The notes under the pieces were generated by a model. It was not told the origin of the DNA and made no database searches. It was given only the letters and a program-made list of their open reading frames with translations. This document shows positions 1 through 11,221 of a stretch of DNA of 64,000 nt, one piece after another (position 1 is the first letter of the stretch; each line of letters starts with the position of its first letter). Both the position numbers and the translations under genes were made by a program. Origin of the DNA: Candolleomyces eurysporus (taxonomy: Eukaryota > Basidiomycota > Agaricomycetes > Agaricales > Psathyrellaceae); the NCBI GenBank assembly GCA_027579435.1, contig JANBPK010000707.1:62001-126000 (forward strand), in the 5' to 3' direction.

Positions 1-1153
1 CTTCTGTCACCGCGATCCCGTGGCTGGGCTGTCTGGGAGGGGTAATCTGGCTCATACTTCTCCGAGTATCGACTGGACGCGTAGGACTTGACCGAGTTCC
101 TCTTCTCTGGGAAGGGCGTAGCGTTTTGGAAGTTGCTCGCGTTGTCATCGCCGGCTGGCTTGTGAGGCCAAAATGGAAGGCTAAGCTTCCTTGTCGATCC
201 AGCATACGTGGATGGGACGCCGAATGTCAGTCTGTCGCTTTGGTCTCGGCGACCCTGATAACGGCGGCGGTATAGGAAGAAGGCGACAATGGCAACAAGG
301 AGAATCGTGCCACTGATACTTCCTCCAATAATTGCAGCCTTTAGAACCCCTTGAGACTTTCCGCTATTGGCAGCCCCGGACGACGGGTTTCCTGTGGGAT
401 CACTATAGCCGGCTGATGATGCAGTCTGCTGGGGAGATAGTGCCGGAGTCGACGACTGCAAGTCCAGTTCGTCGTCGAAACTGGTACAATAACAATTAAT
501 CCCATTTGAGATTATATATGAGATGACGGGCTTACCTATACTCTGCGTAATCGAAGTTGAGGTAATTTGAGGGCGCCACTGAAATAGTCAGCTTATGCGG
601 ACCATGCTGTAGTACGCCGCTGCTGAAAGCTGGTTGACGATACGTAAAAGTGAGAGGAAGCTCGTCGCGGGGTGGTATGTGCTCGTAGTTTTTTGCTGTT
701 GACTCATCGTCCACTGTGAAGGTGCATCTTGTCGAATAATTGCTCGAGCCGCTATCGACGAGCGTCAAGAAGACGTCAATTTTGCTGCCTGTCAATTATT
801 TTCCTCAGTACAAACCCCATACCAATTATCGAATATTCCACTCGCATACCAACAAACTCGATCACGACCGATCGCTTGATACTTGTCTGATACAAGGCGG
901 TTGCTGTCCATGTTTGCCCGAAGGATTTGGAGGTCTCTGCTGGCAGACAGAAAGGGGAATCTGGAGAACACCCGGCCGTTGCGTCGTTCCAATGCCCATT
1001 CTTCTCAGGAAGGAAACGGAGCGTGTGCTTTAGGGTGGGGTCCGAGTTATCATAGCCATCGTCTATCGTCCTAGTGACAAGCTTGCTCCAAGCGGGCAGA
1101 AATAGGCTTAAAAGGAGTGAAAGTAGGAGGACTAGCCGCCTAGGTCCAGCCAT
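1..1153 (-). CDS. Single-pass membrane protein with secreted beta-rich domain (3' end beyond window)
   Basis: Exons 1153..850, 788..536 and 480..<1; both introns are GT-AG (61 and 55 nt) and the frame is continuous. The protein opens with a signal peptide (about residues 1-23, leucine-rich), then a TIDDGYDN motif, a cysteine pair (CSPDSPFC), a predicted beta-rich extracellular region ending in NFDYAEY, a Ser/Thr/Pro stalk, one transmembrane helix encoded near 280-340 (IIGGSISGTILLVAIVAFF) and a basic stop-transfer stretch (YRRRYQGRRD). The cytoplasmic tail runs off the left edge. It has the same architecture as the gene at 51972-53644, including the TIDD motif, FV/FTG motif and NFDYA motif, so the two are paralogues. 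Such proteins are common and uncharacterised in Agaricomycetes; a surface or sensor role is only inference. Start chosen because it gives a signal peptide. Confidence 0.8.
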
Positions 1154-2062
1154 CGCAGATGGGAGAAATGGGAGGAGGGGAGAACGAACCTACACCACGG
1201 CTTAATTAGCTCTTCTTCCACCATTTTAAGAGCGCAGTAATGACATCCTCATCATCTTAGTGAGATAAGAACAATACCTCCTTGCCTGAAGATCCCAGGT
1301 TGTCAGTTGGGTTTATGCTTCTTCTGCACAGGATTGTAATCTCCACCATAGATCATCATGTTTGTTGATACTAGCGGCGGTGGCAGTCTCCAAGCCATCT
1401 ATTCCTGTTGGTGATGGCCAGGACCTGGAAGCCCCCAAAACTGTATACGAATCGAATAGCTTCGGGGTTCGCGTAAGCGAGCTGGGAGCGACATGATAGA
1501 AAGGGACACCGCACTTGATATCATGTACCGACCAACTGGTAAAGCGTTACGACGAGTGGCAATACATCATATGCCAACGTTCTTGACACGTCAACTGTGC
1601 ACATAAAGCAGCGCACTTTCCCCGATGTTTTAGCCATTTGACGAATTGAACGGGCATTTGTGTAGAGACGATTTAATTGCGTTTCAGCGGGGAGATAGAG
1701 AAGCGGATACACATGCAGTGGAGCTCGTGCCCCAAGTGTTCCGTTGTCGACGTAAAGAGCTCATCAGTCGTCGGTGTTGAATGCTAGATGGTAACCAGTA
1801 CCATGAATGTGGTTCGAGAAAGAGCTGGCTTGTGAGAAAGCTGCGTGATCGTGAACAGCTACTTGTGTTTGTGGGTATGATGCAAAGCTCCGAGATATCA
1901 GGATCGTCGCAATACGGAAATAGGGCCTGTAGATCTGAGTAAGCCCCGTAAGAGATGCTTCAGCGACGAGGGGCCAGATGTGAATTGAGCGCCAACTAAG
2001 CTATCGATCAACGAGGTGCGTGATATGTAGTACAGTTTAGGAATAATATAAGCAATATGTAT
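1154..2062. other. Intergenic, promoter side of the left-edge gene
   Basis: No reading frame with recognisable coding character on either strand. It must hold the promoter of the minus-strand gene starting at 1153 and the 3' end of the F-box gene ending at 2063. No repeat or RNA gene seen. Confidence 0.5.
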
Positions 2063-3847
2063 TTATTGATCCCAGCCGAGGATCCGATAGTCCATGTCGA
2101 GCGGTTGAATAGGCTCCGTCTTCCAATACGCTGACTCGCCAACGAAACCGTCCAGTGATGGGGGATACTTGAGGCGAAGGTCGAGCCCAGCATCAATAAG
2201 CTTGGAGCAGATGGGGAGAATATCGTGCTGAATCGCCCTTCCAAATACAATATGGACCTGCTTCATGGGTACCGGCGAGTAAGGGGAGGCCAATCGCTGC
2301 TGAAGAAGGTGGGCCAACGCCTTGTCTGTGAATTCGGTATTCCTTTCCCACTTCAGGAACTGAAGTAGAGGCAGAGCGTGAGGAGTGCCATCTGGTTTGG
2401 GGGTAAGATGAGTGATCACGGTGTCGTCGAACGCCTCTTCTTGAGCCAAGCATTCGTCGTAGGGATCGAAATCTTCTTCTCCTTCATAAGCTAGCGAAAG
2501 TGCAGGATGCTCTAGGTGTAGCTGAACTAGCGTTGGGAGCGCAAAAACGAGGTCCATGAGGGTCTGCCGGGATATACTATAAGAACTTAATCTCAATGAT
2601 GTGAGCATGCTTGACAATCGGTCAACAAGTGCGGAAAGGAGGTAGATGCTGTTGTGACTTGGATCATGTTTTCGGAGGTAGAGCGAGCTGAGCGACGGCC
2701 AATCGCATCTCGCAATGAAGTCGAGAATACGATCATCTTTCCAGTTCCGAAAGAACAGCGATGCATGTTTTAACCCGTCCAGGGCAATTCTTGAGGTGGG
2801 GTCCGACTGCATGGTTGGTGAATGGGGGAACCCGACGTTGGCTTTGAATACAACAAGCTTGGGACAGGCTTGAAGAATGGAGGGAAGGATATCGATAGAA
2901 ATCTCGCAACCCTCATCAGGTAAATAGAGGCCCTGAAGATCCAGCATTTCCAATTGGTTACAGGGGATGAGCTGGGTGAGCCGCAGGAACTCGGTGTGTA
3001 GGGTGATGCTGTGCTGAAAGTACAAGCCGAGTTTGTGGAGACGTACGTTGCAGTTGAGCCCGAGCTCGCTCAAGAGCGCCTGCACCTTGCGTTGAGAATC
3101 GCCAGGTAACACAAGGTGTTCGTGGCGTAACTTAACGCGTAAGCTGAGCTGCTCTACCCCATTAAATGGTGTTCGACCTCCTTCATCTTTCAGTTTAGCA
3201 ATTTGGAGAAGCTCGTCCTGAGGTCCGTCAAGGGAAATTTCCAGCTTCTTCCAGCGGGAGAAACTGGGTGACAGGGAGGAGAGCAATCGCTTCATGTTGG
3301 CGCTGTTCGGACGATCTTGATTTCCGAGGCTTTGCATTTGAGAGGTAGAGATAGAGATGGAAAGGGGAATGTTTCCAGAACGACCAATCCATTGTAGGGT
3401 TCGGTCGTCCTGTGATTCAAGCTTGCCATCCGGAATCTGGGCGTGATCCGGGTAACTCGAGATGTGGAGAGATGACCACAGGCGAGGGGTGGACAACGCC
3501 ACTCTTCTCCAGCGCTCGCATACATGAGCGAGTAAAAGAGGCGGCTCTGCTGCACACATCGCGGGATTACGATTATGGGGCAAGCAATGAACGAATATTT
3601 CTCGGAGGATGTCATCGGGAAGGCGGCGAATAAGGGAAATGATGGCACAATGAGCTTTGATATTGCCTTGCAGATCTTCACATTGTTCCCTGAGCTTCTG
3701 TAGGATCGTTTCATGTTCCGCAACCTTGGCTTGTAATTTCGCGAGCTGGGTCTGCGGTTCAACCAGAAATTCGGCGATCATTTCGCATTCTCGCTCCGTT
3801 GGTATATAGTTGGTACCAAGAATTGAACAAAACGGTGACCGATCCAT
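2063..3847 (-). CDS. F-box protein 1 (coiled coil, F-box, leucine-rich C-terminus)
   Basis: Intact single coding exon of 594 residues starting at the ATG at 3847. A short N-terminal signature (MDRSPFCSILGTNYIPT) is shared by every member of this subfamily in the window. Residues about 28-65 form a heptad-like coiled coil; residues about 74-128 are an F-box-like domain (RLPDDILREIFVHCLP, then a RW pair and PRLWSSLHI). The remainder has irregular leucine-rich repeats. F-box proteins are substrate adaptors of SCF ubiquitin ligases, binding Skp1 through the F-box and targets through the C-terminus; the target here is unknown. A 5' leader intron lies just before the ATG (about 3914..3850), as in the paralogues. 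No breaks seen, so this copy is probably functional. Confidence 0.85.
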   Translation of the reverse strand: MDRSPFCSILGTNYIPTERECEMIAEFLVEPQTQLAKLQAKVAEHETILQKLREQCEDLQGNIKAHCAIISLIRRLPDDILREIFVHCLPHNRNPAMCAAEPPLLLAHVCERWRRVALSTPRLWSSLHISSYPDHAQIPDGKLESQDDRTLQWIGRSGNIPLSISISTSQMQSLGNQDRPNSANMKRLLSSLSPSFSRWKKLEISLDGPQDELLQIAKLKDEGGRTPFNGVEQLSLRVKLRHEHLVLPGDSQRKVQALLSELGLNCNVRLHKLGLYFQHSITLHTEFLRLTQLIPCNQLEMLDLQGLYLPDEGCEISIDILPSILQACPKLVVFKANVGFPHSPTMQSDPTSRIALDGLKHASLFFRNWKDDRILDFIARCDWPSLSSLYLRKHDPSHNSIYLLSALVDRLSSMLTSLRLSSYSISRQTLMDLVFALPTLVQLHLEHPALSLAYEGEEDFDPYDECLAQEEAFDDTVITHLTPKPDGTPHALPLLQFLKWERNTEFTDKALAHLLQQRLASPYSPVPMKQVHIVFGRAIQHDILPICSKLIDAGLDLRLKYPPSLDGFVGESAYWKTEPIQPLDMDYRILGWDQ

Positions 3848-4858
3848 TTCTAGGGTATTATTTGAATGTAATTTCCTATGAGATTGTAAGGATGATAACC
3901 GTCTAGAGGCTTACCTGGGGGATGATAGATACTCATGGCAATTCTGATGACGACAACGGTCCGATTGCGTCCATGACTCTTCCCACGGCTTTGGCTTTAG
4001 AAACAATTAACTGCAAACACGTGCTCACACCGCTGCTGGCTTTGATATGGAAGAGATATTGCTTCTCATATCATCATTGAGAACTCAACAGCGTCCTGGA
4101 AGCTCATCTCAATTCTTTATGCTTCCGTAAAAATAATAAACAAGACGAAGCATTGTTCTGCGTGGTACAACTCAGCGTCACGCACTGCCAAGCCTGAGTA
4201 TCGAGCTTTCCGAACCTGGGAACTTTTGTTACCTATTCTTGTTCTGTTGTTAGCCTCGATATGTTGTGCTTGACCATTCAACAAAGTAACAGCACCCCTG
4301 GCACCTAATGTCGGCGACCGCTGCACTCGCGCTATCATAGCAGGGCACGATTTGCAAAGAACGTCACAAGGCAACGTTGAACTCTGTTGTTACGCCTAGT
4401 CCCCTGCATAAAGTACCTTATGAGCAAGAGCGACGAGCGAAGTCCTCTTTTTTCAGATTGAGACCGGAATCAGTGGAGTTTGGAAAGTCAAAAAGCTCAA
4501 GATCGAACCCATGGGCGACGCAACTTGGCCCTCCTTCCTGCGAACTCGTTTGGTCTGATTACGGGAGACTACATTCTCCTGCCGTTTCCGTTAAACCTGA
4601 AATTATCCGCATCGGAGAAGCGTGTCTCGAGAGCATGGACTGCTTCAAGAGTCGTGAGAGCTCGAGGGAGACAGAAGTGGTCTTCCTGCAGCAGGGTAAG
4701 TAGCCCCTACACAATTCCAGACATGTCAACATTAAAGAGCATGATAAAGGAGCTTTCTAATCTATTTTTTCTAGATAGTGAATTACTATTATGGCTAAAA
4801 TTGTATCATATGATCGTCTAAAATGTAGTGAAGATGAGTGAATGGTGCAACAAAGGTA
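3848..4858. other. F-box gene 1 leader with 5' UTR intron, then intergenic
   Basis: On the minus strand a splice donor (gtaagc) at 3914 and an acceptor (ctag) at 3850 bracket a 65-nt leader intron immediately upstream of the ATG. From about 4000 to 4858 short plus-strand open frames occur but none looks like protein. Confidence 0.4.
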
Positions 4859-6739
4859 TCAAGCCCAGTAATCCTCCACCATTTCCGAGAACCGACTCCC
4901 TTTCATATTCTGCCCAACATCAAACAATTCCACTGTAGATCTAACCTTCCTTAGTGCACTTTCCGTCTCCTCCGCGGCCTTCTCGATCAGCGCATCCTGC
5001 AGTTCGAACATCGTATCATGAAAGTCAACGTCCCCTGGAGGATATTGAATCTCGGGATCAACTACAACCCTAACCGCTCGCAGACTCGGGAACCGGCCGA
5101 GCCTGTCGGATAGGATATCAGCCAATCGATTCCACTCCGCCTCTCTGTTGTTGATCAGCCCCCTTCCTCCAGTCTCCGTATTGGACGTGGAACTAAAATC
5201 GAGCAGCAGATAATTCGCGAAAGAGAGCTGGAACTGCGTTACGGCGGAAAATGCTTCCAGGGATGGCAAGTCAAGCGAATCAAGGATTGTAAAGAGCAAA
5301 GCAGGGATGGTAGGTGGGACTGAAGCCGGGTAACCTAAATGCGCTGATTCTCCCTGGCCTGAGATATTGATTGAGAGGAATCGGAGGTTCGGAGTGGACG
5401 AAGGGAGAACGCTGGGCCCGGGCAATTGGACTTCGCGCACTAGGTGGTAGATTAGCACGAGGGTTATTCGAGAGTCAGGGTGAAAGATGCTTACCGAGAT
5501 TCGGTTCGTCCGTTCTCGGACTGTAATCAAGCTTCAATGCAACGAGTGTCTGTGCTGCGATGCCAATGATATTCCACGCCACGACATGATCATCCACCGT
5601 GCCGATAACGAGGGACAACTGCCTCAGCCTGCTATACATCCCGTTGCCGTTCAAAGAACCCAGCACGCCAAGCCTACAGGCTGCGCTGAGTGACCTCAGC
5701 TTCCAAGGCATCTCCAAAGGTCCGACGTCTTCATTCTGGGGAATACGAAGGGATGTCGATATCGGGATTTCGAGATGTTCCAGTGCCTTCAGCGACGCCA
5801 GAGCTTCCACAGGTAGATCTTGAAATCCAACGAGCGTCAACGACTTCAGGCTCCCCCCGGAACTCGAAACGATCATTCTAAACAGGGCCATTCTCAAGTC
5901 CTTTTTGATCCCATTGCTCCGGTCAACCGACGAGCCGAGAGAAAGGTGGACGAGTTTCAGGCGCTCGAGTTTTCGAAACATCGGGAAGAGTCGGGATAAC
6001 GAAGATTGGCCTTTTACTACCGCTTCTCTGTCTGCGTCCCCGAACCAGGAAGCACTCCAGCGGTGGCTAGTGGCTGGAACCCTGCCAAAATCGAACACAA
6101 CCTCGACTTTCCTCACGAAGGTCGCCAAAATGGGTTTCTTCTGAAACAAGTCGAGTGTTCGAAGAAGGTAGGAGTTCGCGTCGGTGCCTTGTGCTGTCGA
6201 GTTCGAATTGCCCCGACTCCTACGACCAGGTTTCAAGGAGACCCGAAGTTTCCTGAATAGGTGCGATCGACATCGGTTTAAGAAGATAGGAGAGGTTATT
6301 GAAAGGGTTTTCAGGGTTTGAACGGAGGAAAGCGGGGCAGAGGCGCCACTGGTAGTGAATTCCGCCTGAATTGATGGCTTCGAAAGGGCAAGAGGCGGTA
6401 GCGCGACATAGTCGACAATGATATCTATGATTTCTTGGGGTAAAGGGGGGATATTAGGATGGCAGGGCACCGGAACAGGCTAAACAGAATCCATTAGAGA
6501 GCCCATCTCGAATTCTAGAATGAACGTTTTCTTACCGAGTGCCCTTTTGCAGCCTTTCGGTATCGCCAAAAGCCCTGCAGCTTCGACTTGAGAGAAAGTG
6601 ACGTCTGAGCCATCGGTGGCATCTCCTCCACCTCGACTCTCATCAAAAGGGAGACTATTTTGAGGGTTGTAAGAGAGAAGCAGAGAGGTATTAAAGCAAG
6701 TCCTTGCTTTCTTTGACTGAGACTCTGCACCGTCACCAT
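4859..6739 (-). CDS. F-box-like protein of a second subfamily
   Basis: Exons 6739..6536, 6479..5495 and 5439..4859, with GT-AG introns of 56 and 55 nt. The F-box-like core is PPLPQEIIDIIVDYV, followed by a region with RCRSHLFRKLRV and leucine-rich segments typical of basidiomycete F-box-like proteins; the C-terminus is a helical, acidic tail ending MVEDYWA. The start is uncertain: ATGs at 6739 (589 residues) and 6622 (550 residues) are both in frame; 6622 may be the better choice because the first 39 residues look uncharacteristic. The internal GTG at 6470 is not the start, since a stop lies just upstream in frame and a clear acceptor (gtttag) precedes it. It shares no N-terminal signature with the other F-box genes here. 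The likely role is protein recognition for ubiquitination or scaffolding (inferred from the domain). Confidence 0.7.
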
Positions 6740-7101
6740 GGGTATTCAAAGCCACAACCACAACCAGAATTATTGCGGCTGTTGTGATCAACACCGTTGT
6801 CAATAATAATCGCAGTGAATCTCCGTCATGAATACTTGGCCATGAGAAGATTGAGAAACCAGAGTTGTCAGAGACAAAGCCAAACGTGTTTCGGTAGAGG
6901 AGAGTGATGACGAGTGGCCAAGCCGGGGATTACGGTCACGCTGAGTTTCAAATCCGCACAGCATTGCACGCTGGAGCGCCGAACCGAGCGCCCGCTTCAA
7001 GAATCGGTCAAAGCCAGTATTGTTGCACGCAGTGCCGGGTGTTTGGAGAACACACCCTGGGATGACAAGACTCACTCTCAAAGCCACGATGTAAAGTATC
7101 T
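6740..7101. other. Intergenic region upstream of the F-box-like gene
   Basis: No coding signal on either strand. Lies between the minus-strand F-box-like gene and a weak plus-strand open frame at 7102, so it could serve as a divergent promoter. Confidence 0.3.
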
Positions 7102-7353
7102 ATGGCTGCTTCGAGCAAGCAAGTCGTCGGACCCATTAAAGCCTCGTCCCTGTTCCATTCCCTCCCCAAGTCACTCGCCCCGTTTGGATCCTCGCGAGCA
7201 ACCACAACAAGAACCACCCGCTCTGCTGGAAGATCTGTTTCTTCTCTCAGGTTAAACCGGCTCTCCGCTACTCCCCTCCCTCCTGATGCCTACACTCTTC
7301 TGCAAAAACGAAATCAACAACAATCAGGGTCTCGACCAATTCAAAGATTATGA
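7102..7353 (+). CDS. Possible small protein, unrecognised
   Basis: An 83-codon frame from an ATG at 7102. The product is rich in Arg and Ser with almost no acidic residues (segments such as SSRATTTRTTRSAGRSVSS), which resembles a mitochondrial presequence, and ends GSRPIQRL. No domain is recognisable. It could be the first exon of a small mitochondrial protein or a chance frame; the following 500 bases show no convincing further exon. Confidence 0.25.
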   Translation: MAASSKQVVGPIKASSLFHSLPKSLAPFGSSRATTTRTTRSAGRSVSSLRLNRLSATPLPPDAYTLLQKRNQQQSGSRPIQRL

Positions 7354-7927
7354 GATTAAAATAAGCCAAAGGCTGGCCCTCCCGCGTCAGCAAAAACCCC
7401 ACCAACGCCGTCCTATCATACACGAAACCGATCTGGAGTCGCGTTGATCAGGAGTGAGAACATACGACCTAATTTCCTAGAATGTCATTCAACGATACAT
7501 GAATCGAGCTATTGACCCACTCGAGGACAAGAGAACCAAAAAGAATATGACCGCTCATTGTGTTTAATCTTGACGGAAACCCATTTTTGAGAGTTATGCC
7601 AAGCTCAGGCAACGATAGACAATGGAAAAAGGGAAAGAGGATGAGAGACACAGCCTCTGACCAAATACGCTCGAAGCTGCCAAAGCCTGACGCCTATATC
7701 CTTTGATTTTTGAGGAACCACGAGTTAGGGGTATAACTCTACGTAGCAATGGATCGGCCTCATGAGCTCACAGCCACAGCACAAAAAGACTCAGAATTGA
7801 TATTTTTCCTTCTCAAACACCATATTAACATTCACGAAATCGTATCAAAGAGGATAAAACTATTGAGAAGCGAGAACGAGACTCTGGAGGCGAGACACGA
7901 GAAGTTCGTTTGAAGAGCCATCATTGA
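7354..7927. other. Intergenic
   Basis: No gene, RNA or repeat recognised. It lies downstream of the decayed HNH_2-like gene. Confidence 0.3.
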
Positions 7928-9130
7928 CTAGAACCGACATTGATTCCAGGTCACGATATGTTTATCCAAGTATTCTGCAGCACCCGACAATGGGCCACCC
8001 TACAGACAGCAGCGCGGAGCTTCAAATATCTCGGATCAGGGAGTTCTAGAGCAGGAGACGAGGGAGTGAATGTTACAGGTGCGGTCGGAACTGCCAATAA
8101 TGGCTGCATGGTACAAACCCAGTACGTGTTCGGACTGTTCTAAAGGGATCGCGAATGTCAGAAACATGCGTCAACCATGAAAGAGTACATCACTCACGGG
8201 GGCTTCCTCAAACCACAGATTTAGTTTATCAAATTTCTTGTGCACGTATATAGCCAACGTCAACCCATTTGCCAATCTGTGAATGCTGTCCCGTTCAGTT
8301 CATCGGAACCTGGATCCCGCCGAAACCATAGATAAGTTTCCACACATGCCCCGCACAAGTGGTCTTTAAAGAAGTTGAGCGACCTTCACAGTGAGGAGCA
8401 AGAATGATAGAACCAAACCTTAGGGTGATCAGGTTCGTTCAGGTTCAAATCCCAGTTGGTCGACGGTGGAAGGATGTGACAGAAATTCGTCTCGACGGAG
8501 AACCCATTCCACCCTCGCCTAGCTTGCTCTGTAGGGTCAGGCTTGCATATTGGCCCTCGTCGTGAAGACCGGCGACCATGCAGCTATAATCATCACGTTT
8601 CAAAGCCTTTTAAAGGGTTAAGGTTCATAAATGAGATACGAACGGGGAGTGAAGGATTGAAAAATGAACACTCACGGCACGCTTTGCGGCTTTGTGATCT
8701 TGAGGCGCTGGCTGAACCGTAGAAGAGTTGAAAAAACTGTTACCATGAAAAGATGGCCGGCTGGGGTGATGCGAGAGCGCAGGAGTTTCTCCTTTGTTCT
8801 GTCGGACTGAACGCGAACATCAAGACTGTCATGAACGTCAAGATTAGTAGATGTTGATTCACAAAGACGAATGATATGATTAATATAAAGTTTCGCCAAG
8901 CGTTCCATTGCCTCCAAACCGCCATGGCAGAGAACGATGTGTCAGCCATGGGGAAGTGGCGCTTCGATAAGAAAGTATCGAAGACGCGCATACATGAGTT
9001 CTTTCTCAGATGCATCCCTTTCACTCGCCAGACATTGCTCATAGGCGGTGTGAAGATCCGGTAGATTCCGGGGGTGCAAAGGATTCTGGGGTAGTGGCTG
9101 ATTTCGTGCGATGGCGGGGATGGTGGCCAT
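7928..9130 (-). pseudogene. Decayed HNH_2-like endonuclease-domain gene
   Basis: Read from the ATG at 9130 (MATIPAIARNQ) the strand encodes consecutive blocks matching the layout of basidiomycete HNH_2-type proteins: an N-terminal helical part (HTAYEQCLASERDASEKELM, YINHIIRLCE), a linker (PQDHKAAKRA, CMVAGLHDEG), the HNH-type core (FCHILPPSTN; LANGLTLAIYVHKKFDKL) and the usual tail (LPDPRYLKLRAA, VAH then SGAAEYLDKHIV) ending at TAG 7928. The blocks are not in one frame: there is an in-frame TGA at 8944..8942 (CGA to TGA would explain it), a frame change between the CMVAG block and the FCHIL block (about 8510-8545), and a missing base near 7985-7993 between VAH and SGAAEY. Several introns with good GT-AG signals remain. 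The family assignment is from memory of the motif layout. An assembly error could explain one break but hardly all three. Confidence 0.6.
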
Positions 9131-9735
9131 TGTGGTGAGAGATCGACTGCATGTCATCGTTGATTTTTGTTGCCGAGCAGAGACCGAGCATTTCTGTTGA
9201 ACACCTCGCCAATCCCCGAACCCGACCCTCAAACGAGTTGACTCCGAAAGCAGAAAGACCAGATGTATTAGATCTCGGCGGTACATAAAGGAGTTCGCGA
9301 TATGAAATGAATGAACGAATCGAAGGATGTCCCACCTCTGGCAAGGAATAACCACTCCACGTCAGGAAAGATCCCAACAGACGAGTGTGATCCAGCTGAG
9401 GCGGTCAAGATGCTATTGGGCTCGCGGAAGACTCTTGCGAGCAGCAGAAGATGTTAAGTTCGCAAGATGGCAAAAAGCGAGGCCGTGAAGAAAAAGCAGG
9501 TTGCAATGAAGGCGGTCCCTTATATCGATGATCAAGATTGTGGTTTGCTTGTGTTTGGCCTTGGATGCAAATAGAGGCAAGCGCAAAAGATAGGGGAGGG
9601 AACGCGCTCAGCATCCGACTCGACAGTCCGTAGAATTTGACATTCTATATTGAAAGGCTCTATGGAATGTCTAAATGTATGTATGTCCGGTATGAAGTCT
9701 ATAAAAATCTATATCCTCCTCTGAAATCCAGTCAG
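9131..9735. other. Intergenic
   Basis: Upstream of the HNH_2-like remnant and downstream of the DUF1275 gene. Open frames here extend the pseudogene's frame without coding character. Nothing else recognised. Confidence 0.3.
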
Positions 9736-11221
9736 TCAAACCAGCGGAATACTGATTGAATTCTCCGGAATGAACAACCACCAAAACGCAATTCCAATCC
9801 TAATAAACACACCCACTCCAATAGTCAATGCAGTACCCAGCTGCCCGAGGACTAGCCTCCCTACAATTACACCGAGGAACAACGAGATGGCCGCAAGCCA
9901 TTTTTGATCTCTCGACCGTACACGCCGGCAGACTTGGAACAGGGTAGGTTCCGTGATGAGCTCGACGAAGACCGCAGTCAATACGACTAAATTAAAATGA
10001 CGTGACGATTAGAAAGGAGAGTCCAGGAAATTGGAGAAAGGGAAATAAAAAAGGGAGCGGTAAATGGAGTACACGCTCCATGATCCGCACTACCTAAATA
10101 ACGAAAGAAAGCTTACTTGTGGTACTGAACTGCGTGTCCAGTCTCCTCGCCATGATCCCCTGCACACCGAAGCTCGCACTGAGGCACGCAACCCCGAAAA
10201 GGTACCCGAGGCCAACAAACATCTGCGGAGAAGGAGAGAAGCCAACAGCAGATACACCACTCTGATCAACAGTGTAATGGTGCCAGCCTGGGTGAGATGA
10301 ATTAGCTGTACCCCACATACTCGGACTCGCAGGGCCAAGGACACTCGGAACGGTCGACGGGGAGGATTCGAGATTCCAGAAGGTGATTGCAGAAGCCAAG
10401 GTAAGAACCGCTTGGATGAGGGTTCCAGCGAAGAGCCAGCCACGTTTGTGCGTGCCTACACGGTCACCTAACCGACCAAAGGTCGCTAGTCCGAACACAA
10501 AAGCTAGGAAAGAGGTTGCGGGTGCGTATTGGTGCTGCGATGCGGGAAAGTTCGACGAAAGGGAAACATCGAAAACCCCAATCCGCGGATTGAGGAAGTA
10601 CGATTCGATAGTCCGGGCTACACTCAGCGCCAGCTAAAAATCAAAGAAGAATAAAGGTTAGATGGCGAGTAGGAAGAACGAGACAGAAGTCAAAGATCAC
10701 CTGAGCAAAGTTGCCAGTTTGAAATCCACACCACACGAAGATAGCTGAGAAGGATATCGCGTCACTGCATAACGAAGGAAGAGAATGTGTCAGTTCAAAG
10801 CATCGGAAAGAGGCTTTTATGTAGTCTCGAATATATGGGCGGAAATAGTCCCGGAAGGCCCCTTTCACACTCACATGTATCCGGTCATAAAGGCATAACA
10901 ACACAATGGCGGTGTGACCTTGAGCCCATCGACCTCCGAGGCAAGATAACGTTTGGTGGACGCCAGAGGCTCGAGCCACCATTTGCTAGACCGGCGCCTC
11001 TGGCGTGAGTCTGGGAGTCGAGGAGAAAANAAGAGAGTGTGTCAGGCTAAAGGCATAGTATNGTGAGGATATAACCAGTGCTCACCACCATCGCATTGAC
11101 TCGGAGCAAGAAGGGAGCTCGAAGAGCTAGCGACCGTCGACGAACTTTCGCTGACAGCGTGATAGGTGACAACCGTTTGCCCGTGTTTCTTCAAACTCGA
11201 GGTAGGGCTCAAGGAAGGCAT
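9736..11221 (-). CDS. DUF1275 (YoaK-like) membrane protein
   Basis: Five exons: 11221..11086, 11010..10875, 10764..10701, 10633..10117, 9986..9736, all GT-AG, giving 367 residues in one frame. After a Ser-rich, probably cytoplasmic N-terminus comes the diagnostic DUF1275 signature: GYIDAISF (around residue 89-96) followed by GFQTGN (residues 104-109). Several hydrophobic segments follow (for example FLAFVFGLATFGRL, MFVGLGYLFGVACL, and two near the C-terminus, including ALTIGVGVFIRIGIAFWWLF), consistent with about six membrane helices. The family is widespread in bacteria and fungi; transport has been proposed but no substrate is established. A Ser/His/Pro-rich insertion of about 45 residues between two helices (LESSPSTVPSV to SPSPQ) is longer than I would expect. 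Two Ns fall in intron 1. Confidence 0.85.

Noticed and set aside
740..1074. Plus-strand open frames at the left edge
   Set aside because: Antisense to exons 1 and 2 of the membrane protein gene, whose splice sites and signal peptide are convincing.
5475..6470. F-box-like gene starting with GTG at 6470
   Set aside because: A TAG lies upstream in frame and a good acceptor (gtttag) ends at 6480, so the ORF start is an intron boundary and the true start is in an upstream exon.
8430..8460. tRNA B-box-like GGTTCAAATCC
   Set aside because: No A-box or cloverleaf nearby; the strand complement encodes the NWDLNLNEP segment of the HNH_2-like remnant.
10064..11008. Plus-strand open frames over the DUF1275 gene
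   Set aside because: Antisense to exons with the diagnostic GYIDAISF and FQTGN motifs.
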